This document shows, piece by piece, positions 45,362-61,133 of a stretch of 64,000 bases of DNA. Made by a program: the position numbers and the translations under genes. The DNA comes from VRUE01 sp963824705 (GTDB taxonomy: Bacteria; Actinomycetota; Thermoleophilia; Solirubrobacterales; 70-9), in NCBI GenBank assembly GCA_963824705.1, contig CAWGQE010000003.1, forward strand, positions 310,001 through 374,000, written 5' to 3'. The notes under the pieces are model-generated. The model worked only from the letters and a program-made list of their open reading frames with translations. It was not told the origin of the DNA and did no database searches. Position 1 is the stretch's first letter; every line of letters starts with the position of its first letter.

Positions 45362-46212
45362 CCCGCGGGTGTGAGCATGGCGCGGAGGACGGCCGCCACC
45401 CGGTTCCCTTCGTTGAAGACCTGCCGATAGGACAGGTGCTGCACCTCGTAGCCAAACGCGCGAAGCGTCAGGTCGCGCGCCCGATCGTCCTCGAAGGCGG
45501 CGCGGCCTCGGTGGGCCTGGTACCCATCCGTCTCGACGACCAGCTTCTCTTCCACCCAGCAGAAGTCGACCGTGAGCGCGCCGATTCGCATGTTCACTGC
45601 CGGTGCCGGTAGCCGATGACGACGGCATAGCCACAGGAACCGGCGCTCGAGCTCGCTACGCGTTCCGTCTGACCTGACGTCGGATCCAGTCGGCAACCCG
45701 AGAAAGCCGGCCTGTCGTGTGGCACGACGCAGCACGCCGTCCGGAACGGTGCGTCGCAGATCCACGAGGGTGCGGGTGGGTGAGGTAACCGGGATCCCAT
45801 GCTTCCCAGTGATTTCCGCGGGCTCCAACGACACGGGGCGGTGAATGCGGATTCCCGCTCGCCTCCCCCTTCCGCTCCTGCTGGGTAGGGAAACATCGAC
45901 CGGGCCGTCCCCTGTCGGGAGCAGGCCCCAAAGCTCAGCGGCGCTGCGATGGCTGAGCACCGCGCCGACGGTCCCCGTGACACCGCCTGCCAGCGCGAGC
46001 ACCGCTGCCATCCAGCACCGCTCATGGCTTGGCGCTATGTGTCCGACCGCGTAGACGCCGCGGTGAAGACTGTGCAATCGACCCGCGCGACAGCGCTTTT
46101 GCACGGCGGTCTTGGTCAGGCCGGCCGAGTGAAGTTGGGCGATCGAGATCGCGCCGTGCTGGACGGCGGCAATGCGAGCGACCTTATGGTCTGGGGCGAC
46201 TTTGTCCTCCAC
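45349..46212 (-). CDS. AbiEi-type HTH plus DUF559 endonuclease-like protein
   Basis: 287 residues from GTG 46212. The N-terminal 60 residues match the type IV antitoxin AbiEi HTH domain (ISIAQLHSAGLTKTAVQKRC, GRLHSLHRGVYAVG). The middle is the AbiEi-like beta domain (VTSPTRTLVDLRR). The C-terminus is a DUF559 / very-short-patch-repair-type nuclease fold with candidate residues E in RSELERRFLWL, D in LTVDFCW and E/D in KLVVETDGYQAH. Solitary genes of this type are abundant in actinobacteria; function is unproven. The start codon lies inside a small hairpin. Confidence 0.85.
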   Translation of the reverse strand: MEDKVAPDHKVARIAAVQHGAISIAQLHSAGLTKTAVQKRCRAGRLHSLHRGVYAVGHIAPSHERCWMAAVLALAGGVTGTVGAVLSHRSAAELWGLLPTGDGPVDVSLPSRSGRGRRAGIRIHRPVSLEPAEITGKHGIPVTSPTRTLVDLRRTVPDGVLRRATRQAGFLGLPTGSDVRSDGTRSELERRFLWLCRRHRLPAPAVNMRIGALTVDFCWVEEKLVVETDGYQAHRGRAAFEDDRARDLTLRAFGYEVQHLSYRQVFNEGNRVAAVLRAMLTPAGGAP

Positions 46213-46230
46213 AAGGCGACTAAGTCGCCC
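46194..46230. promoter_or_regulatory. Hairpin covering the DUF559 gene start
   Basis: GGGCGACTT (46194-46202) with AAGTCGCCC (46222-46230). The GTG start and GGAG box of the minus-strand gene are in the loop, so folding could gate translation. Confidence 0.4.
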
Positions 46231-46378
46231 GGGGCATCAGACTCTCCCCTCATGCGCTGCGAAACGCGCGGCAAGCGAGGAATCCCTGGGCGCCGCGGAG
46301 CGCTATCCTTCAGCCCAGCCTCGCGCTTCGGCCCGGGGTTTTCTCTTGTAACGGCGTCCTTTCGGCAACGAGGAGAAC

Positions 46379-46543
46379 ATGGCTCGCGGAGATGTCCGCA
46401 TCGCGGTAACGCTGGCTTGCGAAGACTGCAAGCGGCGTAATTATCAGACCAACAAGTCGCGGCGAAACTCGCCGGACCGAGTCGAGTTGCGCAAGTACTG
46501 TCGCTGGTGCGGCCATCACACGGCGCACAAGGAGACGCGGTAG
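46379..46543 (+). CDS. rpmG: 50S ribosomal protein L33
   Basis: 54 residues from ATG 46379, RBS AGGAGA. ARGDVRIAVTLACEDCKRRN, then YQTNKSRRNSPDRVELRKYC and a second CRWCGHH pair. The four cysteines (CEDC, CRWC) make this the zinc-binding C+ form. Located directly upstream of secE, as is usual in this cluster. Confidence 0.95.
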   Translation: MARGDVRIAVTLACEDCKRRNYQTNKSRRNSPDRVELRKYCRWCGHHTAHKETR

Positions 46544-46549
46544 AGCCTC

Positions 46550-47080
46550 ATGGCGAAAACGCGCGCACAGCGCAAGGCGGAGAAACGCGCCCGCGAAGCC
46601 GAAGAGCAGAAACGCTCCGGCCCAGGCGGTAGCCGCAAGTCCGACTCGCGAGCTCAGCACGACACCCAAGTCCCCGTCTCCGGCGACATCGCCGAGATCG
46701 AGGCGGTCGAGGCCGGGATCGCGGCCGGTGCCTCCGAAGCCGATCTCGAAACGCCGGACGCGCCGAAGCCCCGCAGCCTGCGCCGCGCCGAGGCGAAAGA
46801 GGCCAAGCTGGCCGAAAAGCGCCAGCGCGAGGACAGCAAGCGCAAGGAGCGCGAGCAGCTCGCCAAGCGCCAGAAACAGGCGCAGGCCGAGAAGCGCCAG
46901 CGCGGCGGTGTCATCGGCTTCCTGGTTTCCTGCTGGGCGGAGTTGCGCAAAGTTCAGTGGCCGGACCGCGAAACCCTGGTCCAAGCAACGGCCGTGACGA
47001 TCATCTTCGTCGCCGTCGCCGCCACCTACCTCGGCGTCCTCGACTCCGTCTTCAGCCTCCTCATCAAGCAGATCCTTTAG
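46550..47080 (+). CDS. secE: Preprotein translocase subunit SecE (long N-terminal extension)
   Basis: 176 residues from ATG 46550. The conserved SecE part is the last 60 residues: FLVSCWAELRKVQWPDRETL, then one TM helix (AVTIIFVAVAATYLGVLDSV). The first about 115 residues are a charged, Lys/Arg/Glu-rich extension with coiled-coil character (AEAKEAKLAEKRQREDSKRK). Actinobacterial SecE often has a shorter extension. It is the clamp subunit of SecYEG. Confidence 0.93.
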   Translation: MAKTRAQRKAEKRAREAEEQKRSGPGGSRKSDSRAQHDTQVPVSGDIAEIEAVEAGIAAGASEADLETPDAPKPRSLRRAEAKEAKLAEKRQREDSKRKEREQLAKRQKQAQAEKRQRGGVIGFLVSCWAELRKVQWPDRETLVQATAVTIIFVAVAATYLGVLDSVFSLLIKQIL

Positions 47081-47109
47081 CGGGATCCCAAGACAAAGGC
47101 AACTTCCAG

Positions 47110-47634
47110 ATGTATCGCTGGTACGTGATCAACACCTACTCCGGGCACGAGAACAAGGTCAAGCACAATCTCGAGCACCGGGTACAGACGATGGCCCAGA
47201 ACCGCAACGTGCGCCAGGTGGTGGTGCCGACCGAGCAGGTGATGGAGCTCAACAAAGAAGGCCAGAAAGAATCGAAAGAGAAACGGACGATGCCCGGCTA
47301 CGTCCTGGTCAACATGGAGATGACTGACGACGCCTGGGGTCTGGTCAAGAACACCCCCGGCGTGACCGGCTTCGTCGGTTCCCGCAACAAGCCGGTGCCG
47401 CTCTCCAAACCAGAGGTCGACCGCTTGCTGCACCGTGAGACCGCCGAGCGCCCCCGCACCCAGGCCCAGTTCTCGATCGGCGAGTCGGTCAAGGTCATCT
47501 CCGGCCCGCTCTCCGATTTCTCCGGCGAGATCGCCGAGATCAACGAGGACGCCGCCAAACTCAAGGTGCTGGTCTCGATCTTCGGCCGCGAGACCCCGGT
47601 CGAGGTCAATTACGACCAAGTGAAGAAGATCTAG
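47110..47634 (+). CDS. nusG: Transcription termination/antitermination factor NusG
   Basis: 174 residues from ATG 47110, 29 nt after secE. NGN domain: YRWYVINTYSGHENKVKHNL, VVVPTEQVMELNKEGQK, MPGYVLVNMEMTDDAW, VTGFVGSRNKPVPLS. The C-terminal KOW domain is SVKVISGPLSDFSGEIAEIN. Couples RNA polymerase to Rho or the ribosome. Confidence 0.97.
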   Translation: MYRWYVINTYSGHENKVKHNLEHRVQTMAQNRNVRQVVVPTEQVMELNKEGQKESKEKRTMPGYVLVNMEMTDDAWGLVKNTPGVTGFVGSRNKPVPLSKPEVDRLLHRETAERPRTQAQFSIGESVKVISGPLSDFSGEIAEINEDAAKLKVLVSIFGRETPVEVNYDQVKKI

Positions 47635-47661
47635 CCCGGCCCGCTACCCTCCCCGATCCCG

Positions 47662-48084
47662 ATGGCGAAAAAAGTCCTCACCCTCATCAAGCTGCAGATC
47701 CAGGCAGGCAACGCCAACCCGGCACCGCCGGTCGGCCCGGCCCTGGGTCAGCACGGCGTCAACATCATGGAGTTCTGCAAAGCCTTCAACGCCCAGACGC
47801 AGAGCGAGGGCGGCACGATCATCCCGGTCGAGATCACCGTTTATGAGGACCGCTCCTTCAGCTTCATCACCAAGACGCCCCCCGCCGCGGTGCTGATCCG
47901 CGAGGCGATCGGGATCAAAAAGGGCTCGGGCGAGCCGCACGTGAACAAAGTCGGCACGATCTCGCCGGAGCAGATCCGCCAGATCGCCGAGCGCAAGATG
48001 CCCGACCTCAACGCCAACGACATCGACGCCGCCTCGAAGATCATCGCCGGCACCGCGCGCTCGATGGGTGTGGACGTCAAATAG
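47662..48084 (+). CDS. rplK: 50S ribosomal protein L11
   Basis: 140 residues from ATG 47662. KLQIQAGNANPAPPVGPALG near the N-terminus and the C-terminal rRNA-binding domain with KMPDLNANDIDAASKIIAGT. Forms the GTPase-associated stalk base. Confidence 0.98.
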   Translation: MAKKVLTLIKLQIQAGNANPAPPVGPALGQHGVNIMEFCKAFNAQTQSEGGTIIPVEITVYEDRSFSFITKTPPAAVLIREAIGIKKGSGEPHVNKVGTISPEQIRQIAERKMPDLNANDIDAASKIIAGTARSMGVDVK

Positions 48085-48086
48085 CC

Positions 48087-48851
48087 ATGGCCCACGGCAA
48101 GCGCTACCGCAAACAGCTCGGCAAAGTCCAACGCGAGCGCGAGTATCCGCCCGCCGAGGCGATCTCGCTGATCAAGGAGACCGCCAGCGCCGGCTTCGAC
48201 GAGACCGTCGAGCTGCACCTGCGGCTCGGCGTCAACGTCCGCCATGCGGAGGAGCAGCTGCGCGGCACCCTCGCCCTGCCCCACGGCCTCGGCAAAGACG
48301 TGACGATCGCGGTCTTCGCGGAAGGCCAGCAGGCGCGCGACGCGGAGGCGGCCGGGGCGGACTTCGTCGGTGCCCAGGATCTCGTCGAGAAAGTCCAGGA
48401 GGGCTGGACGGGGTTCGACGTCGCGATCTCGACCCCGGACATGATGAAAGCGGTTGGCCAGCTCGGTCGGGTGCTCGGTCCGCAGGGCCTGATGCCGAAC
48501 CCAAAGGTGGGCACGGTCACCGACGACATCGAGAAAGCGGTTACCGAGTCGAAGGCGGGCAAGATCGAGTACCGCACCGATCGTCAGGCGATCATCCACC
48601 TCGCGATCGGCAAGGCCAGCTTCGACGCGCAGAAACTGCTCGACAACTGCCTCGCGGTGATCGACGAGGTTGTCCGCGCCAAACCTTCCTCGTCGAAGGG
48701 CAAGTACATCCTCTCGGCGACCCTGACGACGACGATGGGGCCCGGAATCCGGGTCGACGCCGCCAAGACCGGCGACCGCGAGGCGGCTGGAGAGGCCTCC
48801 TCGCCGGTCGAAGAGACGGCCGAGCCCGCGGCGGAACCGGCGACTGCGTAG
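48087..48851 (+). CDS. rplA: 50S ribosomal protein L1
   Basis: 254 residues from ATG 48087, 2 nt after rplK. Conserved DETVELHLRLGVNVRHAEEQ, GRVLGPQGLMPNPKVGTVT, and an acidic tail (SSPVEETAEPAAEPATA) beyond the usual end. Binds 23S rRNA at the L1 stalk and represses its operon. Confidence 0.97.
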   Translation: MAHGKRYRKQLGKVQREREYPPAEAISLIKETASAGFDETVELHLRLGVNVRHAEEQLRGTLALPHGLGKDVTIAVFAEGQQARDAEAAGADFVGAQDLVEKVQEGWTGFDVAISTPDMMKAVGQLGRVLGPQGLMPNPKVGTVTDDIEKAVTESKAGKIEYRTDRQAIIHLAIGKASFDAQKLLDNCLAVIDEVVRAKPSSSKGKYILSATLTTTMGPGIRVDAAKTGDREAAGEASSPVEETAEPAAEPATA

Positions 48852-48917
48852 ACTTCTCGCCCGCGCGACCCCCAGACCACCGGCGGGCTACGGCCAGAAG
48901 CCCGGTGTAGGCGAACG
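48852..48917 (+). promoter_or_regulatory. rplJ leader (candidate L10 autoregulatory region)
   Basis: The 66-nt spacer between rplA and rplJ is GC-rich and can form stems around CCGGCGGGC and GCCCGG. Such leaders bind the L10-L7/L12 complex in many bacteria. This copy was judged by position, not by alignment. Confidence 0.4.
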
Positions 48918-49694
48918 ATGAACAGAGACGAAAAGGCACAAGCAATTGAGGAGATCGCCGCCCAGATAGAGGGCGCCGAGGCGATCTTCGCGGTTGACTA
49001 CCGGGGAATCAGCGTCCCCCAAGCGGCTGAACTGCGCGGCAAGCTGCGTGAGGCCGACGCCAGCTTCCGCGTTGTCAAGAACCGGCTGACCAAAAGGGCC
49101 GCGGACCAGGTCGGCGAGGATCGCCTCGCGGAGCTGTTGCAGGGCCCGACCGCTCTGACCTTCGTCCGCGGCGACACCGCCCAGGCGGCGAAGGCGATCT
49201 CGACCTTCAACAAAGAGCACGAAGTGCTCACCTTCAAGGGCGGCTTCATGGGCGACCTCGGGCTCGACGAGGAAAAGTTCAAGTCGATCGCCCGCCTGCC
49301 CGCCCGCGAAGTGCTCGACGGCCAGCTCGCCGGCGTCGTCGCCAGCCCGCTGACCGGCCTGGTCCGCGGCCTCGGCTCGATGATCCAGGGACTTGCACTG
49401 CAGCTCGGCCAGATCGCCGAGAAAGGCTTGGTAACCGGCGAGGCTCCGGCTGCCGAACCCGAGGTCGCCCCCGCGGAGGAGGAGCCCGCTGAGAGCTCGC
49501 CCGAGGAGACCGAAAGCACGAGCGAGACGGCGTCCCAATCTGATTCTTCGCAGTCGAGCGAGGAAGAGCCAGAGGCTGAGCAAGGTGAGGCCAGCCCGCC
49601 GGCGGCGCGGAGCACGCCGGCGGAAGGTGATGGAGATGAGACTTCTGAGCAGGACGAGACTTCTAAAGACGACGAAAGCAAGGAAGAGGAGTAA
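48918..49694 (+). CDS. rplJ: 50S ribosomal protein L10 with long acidic C-terminal extension
   Basis: 258 residues from ATG 48918. Residues 1-170 are normal L10 (EAIFAVDYRGISVPQAAELR, FRVVKNRLTKRA, ending LALQLGQIAEKGLV). The remaining about 87 residues are almost entirely E, S, T, A, D and P (EEEPAESSPEETESTSE). L10 is usually 165-180 residues. It anchors L7/L12 dimers to the ribosome stalk. Its TAA overlaps the rplL ATG (TAATG). Confidence 0.95.
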   Translation: MNRDEKAQAIEEIAAQIEGAEAIFAVDYRGISVPQAAELRGKLREADASFRVVKNRLTKRAADQVGEDRLAELLQGPTALTFVRGDTAQAAKAISTFNKEHEVLTFKGGFMGDLGLDEEKFKSIARLPAREVLDGQLAGVVASPLTGLVRGLGSMIQGLALQLGQIAEKGLVTGEAPAAEPEVAPAEEEPAESSPEETESTSETASQSDSSQSSEEEPEAEQGEASPPAARSTPAEGDGDETSEQDETSKDDESKEEE

Positions 49695-50089
49695 TGGCAA
49701 CCAAAGTCAAAACTGAGGATTGGATCGAGGAGCTGAAAGGCATCTCGGTGCTCGAGCTCTCCGAGCGGATCAAAGCGCTCGAGGAGGAGTTCGGCGTTTC
49801 CGCGACCGCGGTCGCCGCGGCCGCACCGGCTGCCGCCGGTGCCGGCGGCAGCGACGGCGATGGCGCCGCCGAAGAGTCCTCCACGGTCGACGTGGTGCTG
49901 ACCGAGGTCGGCGGCCAGAAAGTGCCGGTCATCAAGGTCGTCCGCGCCGCCACTGGCCTCGGCCTCAAAGAGGCCAAGGCGATCGTCGACGAGGCCCCGA
50001 AAGCGATCAAAGAGGGCATCGAGCGCGACGAAGCCGAGAAGATCAAAGGCGAACTGGAGGAGGCAGGCGCTACGGTCGAGCTTAAATAA
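49694..50089 (+). CDS. rplL: 50S ribosomal protein L7/L12
   Basis: 131 residues from ATG 49694. N-terminal dimerisation domain (ISVLELSERIKALEEEFGVS), Ala-rich hinge, and C-terminal factor-binding domain (KVPVIKVVRAATGLGLKEAK, AKAIVDEAPKAIKEG). Contacts EF-G and EF-Tu. Confidence 0.98.
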   Translation: MATKVKTEDWIEELKGISVLELSERIKALEEEFGVSATAVAAAAPAAAGAGGSDGDGAAEESSTVDVVLTEVGGQKVPVIKVVRAATGLGLKEAKAIVDEAPKAIKEGIERDEAEKIKGELEEAGATVELK

Positions 50090-50138
50090 AGCCCGACTTT
50101 CCGCGGATGGACCCCAGGCAGGGAGCCATCTACGCGGC

Positions 50139-50178
50139 CGAGCGCGCCCGTGTGTTATTTTCCCTGGTCGCGCGCTCG
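50139..50178 (+). promoter_or_regulatory. Attenuator-like hairpin between rplL and rpoB
   Basis: CGAGCGCGC (50139-50147) with GCGCGCTCG (50170-50178), 9 bp perfect, in the 156-nt spacer before rpoB. The rplL-rpoB gap commonly holds a partial terminator or processing site. Confidence 0.6.
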
Positions 50179-50245
50179 TTGTCACCCCCTGCCCCATATC
50201 TGCGCTGTATCCACGTCCCTCTGACCGTCTGAGGAGTCGCCGACT

Positions 50246-57888
<7,643 letters not shown>

Positions 57889-57924
57889 GGGAGGCCCCTC
57901 CTTACGCACGGCGCCATGCCGGAT

Positions 57925-57960
57925 GAAGCTTTATATGCCCTGTAAGAGGCACAAAGCTTC
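57925..57960 (+). terminator. Hairpin downstream of rpoC
   Basis: GAAGCTTTATATGCC (57925-57939) with GGCACAAAGCTTC (57948-57960) form an interrupted stem. Likely terminator or processing site at the end of the rpo operon, just before the monooxygenase gene. Confidence 0.45.
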
Positions 57961-57996
57961 CATATCCCCCGCGCGGCTCTTGGGTAGATTGGCTGC

Positions 57997-59316
57997 GTGG
58001 CCAGTCACTCCAAGGTCTGCATCATCGGTGCCGGTTCATCCGGGTTGACGGCCTGTCAGGTTCTGGCTGCCCGGGGGATTCCGTTCGATTGCTTCGAGAA
58101 GGGGTCGATGATCGGCGGTAACTGGCGCTACGAGAACGACAACGGGACATCGTCGGCTTACCGCTCGCTGCACATCAACAGCGCTCGCAAGCTCATGTCC
58201 TACAAGGCGTTTCCGATGCCGGAGGACTATCCGGACTACCCCAGCCACTGGCAGGTTGCCCAGTACTTCGATGACTACGCGAAACGTTTTGGGCTCGACG
58301 AAAAGATCACTTTTCGCACTGAAGTCGTAGCCGCTGAGCCCAGCGGGGACGGCTGGGAGGTGACGGTCGAGGGGCCCGATGGCAGGCGGACCGAGTCCTA
58401 CCAGGCCGTGTTGGTGGCCAACGGGCATCATTGGAAGCCACGCTGGCCCGAACCTCTTTTTGCCGGGGCCAAGGAGTACGAGGGCGAGCAGATGCACGTC
58501 CATCACTACCGCGAGCCCGATGTTCTCGAGGGCAAGCGCGTCCTGGTGCTCGGGATCGGCAACTCCGCGGTCGACATCGCGGTCGAGTCCTCGCGGATCG
58601 CCGAGAAGACCTTCCTCTCCATGCGGCGGGGTGCCTACGTCCTGCCGAAGTTCCTCGGTGGAACCCCGATCGATGAATCCGCCCCGCCGGCAACGACCAG
58701 GCTGCCAATCTTCGTGCAGCGCTTCTTCTTCAACCGTCTCTTGAAGATGAGCATCGGTGAGATGACCGACTACGGCCTGCCGAAGCCCGACCACAAGCTG
58801 CTCGAGGCCCACCCGACGGTCTCCTCGGAGCTCCTCCCACGGCTCGGCCACGGCGACATCACGGCCAAGCCCAACATCGATCGCTTCGCCGGCGGTCGCA
58901 CGGTCCGCTTCGCCGACGGGAGCGAGGAGGAGATCGACCTCGTCGTCTACTGCACCGGCTACAAGATCGAATTCCCGTTCCTCGACGAGCAGGTCTTCGC
59001 TGCCCGCGACAACCGCATGCCGCTCTACAAACGGGCGGTCTCAGCCGAGAACCTCGGCCTCTACTTCATCGGCTTCGTCCAGCCCCTGGGCCCGATCATG
59101 CCGGTAGCCGAGGCCCAGTCCGAATGGATCGCCGACCTGCTCAAGGGCAAGGCAGCTTTACCCTCACCAACCGAGATGCGCGCTGAGATTTCTGCCTACG
59201 ATCGCTGGCTCAAGAAGCGCTTCGTGGCTTCGAAGCGCCACACGATCGAGGTCGACTTCCACCCGTATCTACGCGACATTCGTAAGCAGCGGAAGCGAAC
59301 TAAGCAGGCGGTTTAG
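57997..59316 (+). CDS. Flavin-containing monooxygenase (FMO-like)
   Basis: 439 residues from GTG 57997. FAD motif CIIGAGSSGLTACQVL, FMO-type segment EKGSMIGGNWRYENDNG, NADPH motif VLVLGIGNSAVDIAVES, and DLVVYCTGYKIEFPF near the end (the F-x-TGY region of FMOs). Catalyses NADPH-dependent oxygenation of soft nucleophiles or Baeyer-Villiger type reactions; substrate unknown. Confidence 0.9.
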   Translation: MASHSKVCIIGAGSSGLTACQVLAARGIPFDCFEKGSMIGGNWRYENDNGTSSAYRSLHINSARKLMSYKAFPMPEDYPDYPSHWQVAQYFDDYAKRFGLDEKITFRTEVVAAEPSGDGWEVTVEGPDGRRTESYQAVLVANGHHWKPRWPEPLFAGAKEYEGEQMHVHHYREPDVLEGKRVLVLGIGNSAVDIAVESSRIAEKTFLSMRRGAYVLPKFLGGTPIDESAPPATTRLPIFVQRFFFNRLLKMSIGEMTDYGLPKPDHKLLEAHPTVSSELLPRLGHGDITAKPNIDRFAGGRTVRFADGSEEEIDLVVYCTGYKIEFPFLDEQVFAARDNRMPLYKRAVSAENLGLYFIGFVQPLGPIMPVAEAQSEWIADLLKGKAALPSPTEMRAEISAYDRWLKKRFVASKRHTIEVDFHPYLRDIRKQRKRTKQAV

Positions 59317-59320
59317 CGAC

Positions 59321-59641
59321 TCAAGGGTGTCTGGTGGCAGGGGCCGGGGTGCCCCTGCGACGGAACTTGTGAGCAGCACCGCGCCGGCGCCCTCGCGAAA
59401 GTGCGGGCGCGGGTTCCGGCGCGGGGGCACCCCGGCCCCTGACCGCAGCCCCGCCACCGGGCAAATGATGTGGCCCTCGCGGGCGCGGCATCGGCCGCCA
59501 GCGATTGAACCCCTCGCCCAAGTCGTCTTCAGCGGTCTCAGGCTCGGGTTCCCTGCTCGCCCACCAGACGAGCCAGAGCGCCCCCAAGACCGGGATCTTC
59601 AGGACGACCAGCAAGAAAAAGATGGGCCAGAATCCCTCCAC
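59321..59641 (-). CDS. Small single-TM membrane protein
   Basis: 106 residues from GTG 59641. One TM helix (WPIFFLLVVLKIPVLGALWL) is followed by VWWASREPEPETAEDDLGEG and a Pro/Arg-rich tail. The tail from about residue 67 is encoded by a long inverted repeat (59338-59441) and is therefore likely acquired. Similar short membrane proteins occur in Thermoleophilia; function unknown. Confidence 0.6.
   Translation of the reverse strand: MEGFWPIFFLLVVLKIPVLGALWLVWWASREPEPETAEDDLGEGFNRWRPMPRPRGPHHLPGGGAAVRGRGAPAPEPAPALSRGRRRGAAHKFRRRGTPAPATRHP
59338..59441. repeat. Long inverted repeat (18-bp perfect arms) overlapping a gene end
   Basis: Arms 59338-59355 and 59424-59441 are complementary over 18 bp, extendable inward by four pairs (one G-T). 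Inside, CGGAAC (59361-59366) pairs with GTTCCG (59413-59418). It overlaps the 3' end of the small membrane-protein gene and follows the FMO stop. Confidence 0.8.
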
Positions 59642-59658
59642 CGCGTCAGTGTAGCCAG

Positions 59659-60135
59659 CTAGAGACCAGCGGCCCAGGCGGTCAGCGCTTCCACCTGGAC
59701 CTCCTCGAGCCCCAGGTGGGACTCGGTGGGGACGAGCAGGGTCGGCTCCTCGCGCTCGCGCGCCCACTCGTAGCAACTCTCGTCGAAGTTGTCGTCGACC
59801 CAGGCCAGGGCTCGCCCCTTGCCGTACTCGTCGAGCGGGCCGAGCTTCCAGTGGGCCGAGCCGAAGCGGGCTGCCCCGTCGAAGCTGAGGAAGGGCAAAT
59901 CCGGCAGGCCGAGGATGTTGGGGAGGTATTCGTTGGCTTTGTCCTCCCAACCGGTCGCCCAGACCAGGTCGTAGTGCTCGGCCAGTCGCCCCAACCGCTC
60001 CCCCGCGACCAGCGAGATGCAGTGCACCATCCCGTCCACCAACTCGAACCGGGCTTCTGATTTGTCTGGGGGCTCGTCAAAGCCGAACAAGGAGATGACC
60101 CCGTCGACATCAACGGCGAGAATCGGCTTACTCAT
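59659..60135 (-). CDS. HAD-fold domain protein (Swiss-army-knife RNA repair-type HAD)
   Basis: 158 residues from ATG 60135 with AAGG upstream; TTG 60141 is also possible. The DxD motif is AVDVDGVISLF, followed by HYDLVWATGWEDKANEYLP (HAD motif II region) and LAWVDDNFDESCYEWA (motif IV acidic pair). This matches the stand-alone HAD domains grouped with RNA-repair polypeptides. Phosphatase activity is likely; substrate unknown. Confidence 0.8.
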   Translation of the reverse strand: MSKPILAVDVDGVISLFGFDEPPDKSEARFELVDGMVHCISLVAGERLGRLAEHYDLVWATGWEDKANEYLPNILGLPDLPFLSFDGAARFGSAHWKLGPLDEYGKGRALAWVDDNFDESCYEWAREREEPTLLVPTESHLGLEEVQVEALTAWAAGL

Positions 60136-60145
60136 ATTCAAACCT

Positions 60146-60267
60146 TAAGAGGCCGGGTGGGCGTGGCTGGCAAGGACGCAGGGAGTGAGGTGAGGGGAGC
60201 GCACTACCGTGCGCGACCCGATCCGAACGACTGAGGACGCCGCCAGGCGCGTCCACCCGGCCTCTTA
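60146..60267. repeat. Long inverted repeat (15-bp perfect arms) downstream of rpsG
   Basis: Arms 60146-60160 and 60253-60267 are complementary over 15 bp, with an imperfect 11-bp inward extension. A perfect inner hairpin GCGCAC-TACC-GTGCGC lies in the 92-nt loop. The right arm includes the rpsG stop codon and the left arm ends 10 nt before the HAD gene start. Confidence 0.8.
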
Positions 60268-60735
60268 CCAGCGGTAGTGCGCAAAGGCCTTATTGGCCTG
60301 GGCCATGCGGTAGATGTCGTCTTTCCGCTTCCAGGCGCCGCCCTGCTGCCCGATCGAGTCGAGTATTTCGCTGGCGAGCCGCTCCGACATCGAGTACTCG
60401 CGGCGGTTGCGCGAGAAGTCGACCAGCCAGCGGACGGCCAGCGTGCGTGCGCGGCGGGCGGGAACCTCGACCGGCACCTGATAGGTGGCGCCGCCGACCC
60501 GGCGCGAGCGGACCTCGAGCACCGGGGTCAGCTGTTTGATCGCGGCCTCGAGAGTCTCGACCGCATCCTCGTTGGAGCGCTCGCCGACGATCGCCAGGGC
60601 GTCGTAGACGATCCGCTCGGCGAGGGACTTCTTGCCGTCGCTCATCACCTTGTTGATGACCTGCTGGACAAGCCTGTTGCGGAAGCGCGCGTCCGGTTCG
60701 ACCGGACGGATCTGTGCGGCGGAGCGGCGCGGCAT
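60265..60735 (-). CDS. rpsG: 30S ribosomal protein S7
   Basis: 156 residues from ATG 60735. PRRSAAQIRPVEPDARFRNR, QVINKVMSDGKKSLAERIVY, and RVGGATYQVPVEVPARRART. Nucleates 30S head assembly. Follows rpsL by 2 nt. Confidence 0.98.
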   Translation of the reverse strand: MPRRSAAQIRPVEPDARFRNRLVQQVINKVMSDGKKSLAERIVYDALAIVGERSNEDAVETLEAAIKQLTPVLEVRSRRVGGATYQVPVEVPARRARTLAVRWLVDFSRNRREYSMSERLASEILDSIGQQGGAWKRKDDIYRMAQANKAFAHYRW

Positions 60736-60737
60736 CT

Positions 60738-61133
60738 CTAGGAGGCCTTGACGCCGTAGAGGGAGCGGGCCTGCTTGCGGTCGGAGACGCCGGCGGCGTC
60801 GAGGGTGCCGCGGACGACCTTGTAGCGGACGCCCGGCAGATCCTTGACCCGGCCGCCGCGGACCAGCACCACCGAGTGCTCCTGCAGGTTGTGGCCCTCG
60901 CCGGGGATGTAGGTGGTGACCTCCATCCCGTTGGTGAGGCGCACACGGGCGATCTTGCGCAGAGCCGAGTTCGGCTTCTTCGGCGTTACCGTGGCGACGC
61001 GGGTGCAGACACCGCGCCGTTGCGGCGCCGCGACGCCCTTCTTCCGCCCTTGGCCCGACTTGAGGCCCGGCGTCGTCGTCTTCTTCTTAGGCCGCTTGCG
61101 GCCCTTGCGAATAAGTTGGTTCGTGTTCGGCAC
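60738..61133 (-). CDS. rpsL: 30S ribosomal protein S12
   Basis: 131 residues from GTG 61133 (PNTNQLIRKGRKRPKKK). Conserved decoding-centre segments TVTPKKPNSALRKIARVRL and GGRVKDLPGVRYKVVRG, with lysines at the two streptomycin-resistance positions intact. The rpsL start overlaps the 3' end of the upstream membrane-protein frame. Confidence 0.98.
   Translation of the reverse strand: MPNTNQLIRKGRKRPKKKTTTPGLKSGQGRKKGVAAPQRRGVCTRVATVTPKKPNSALRKIARVRLTNGMEVTTYIPGEGHNLQEHSVVLVRGGRVKDLPGVRYKVVRGTLDAAGVSDRKQARSLYGVKAS

Noticed and set aside
48068..48910. Alternative frame overlapping rplA
   Set aside because: An Arg-rich shadow of rplA; the L1 frame carries all conserved motifs.
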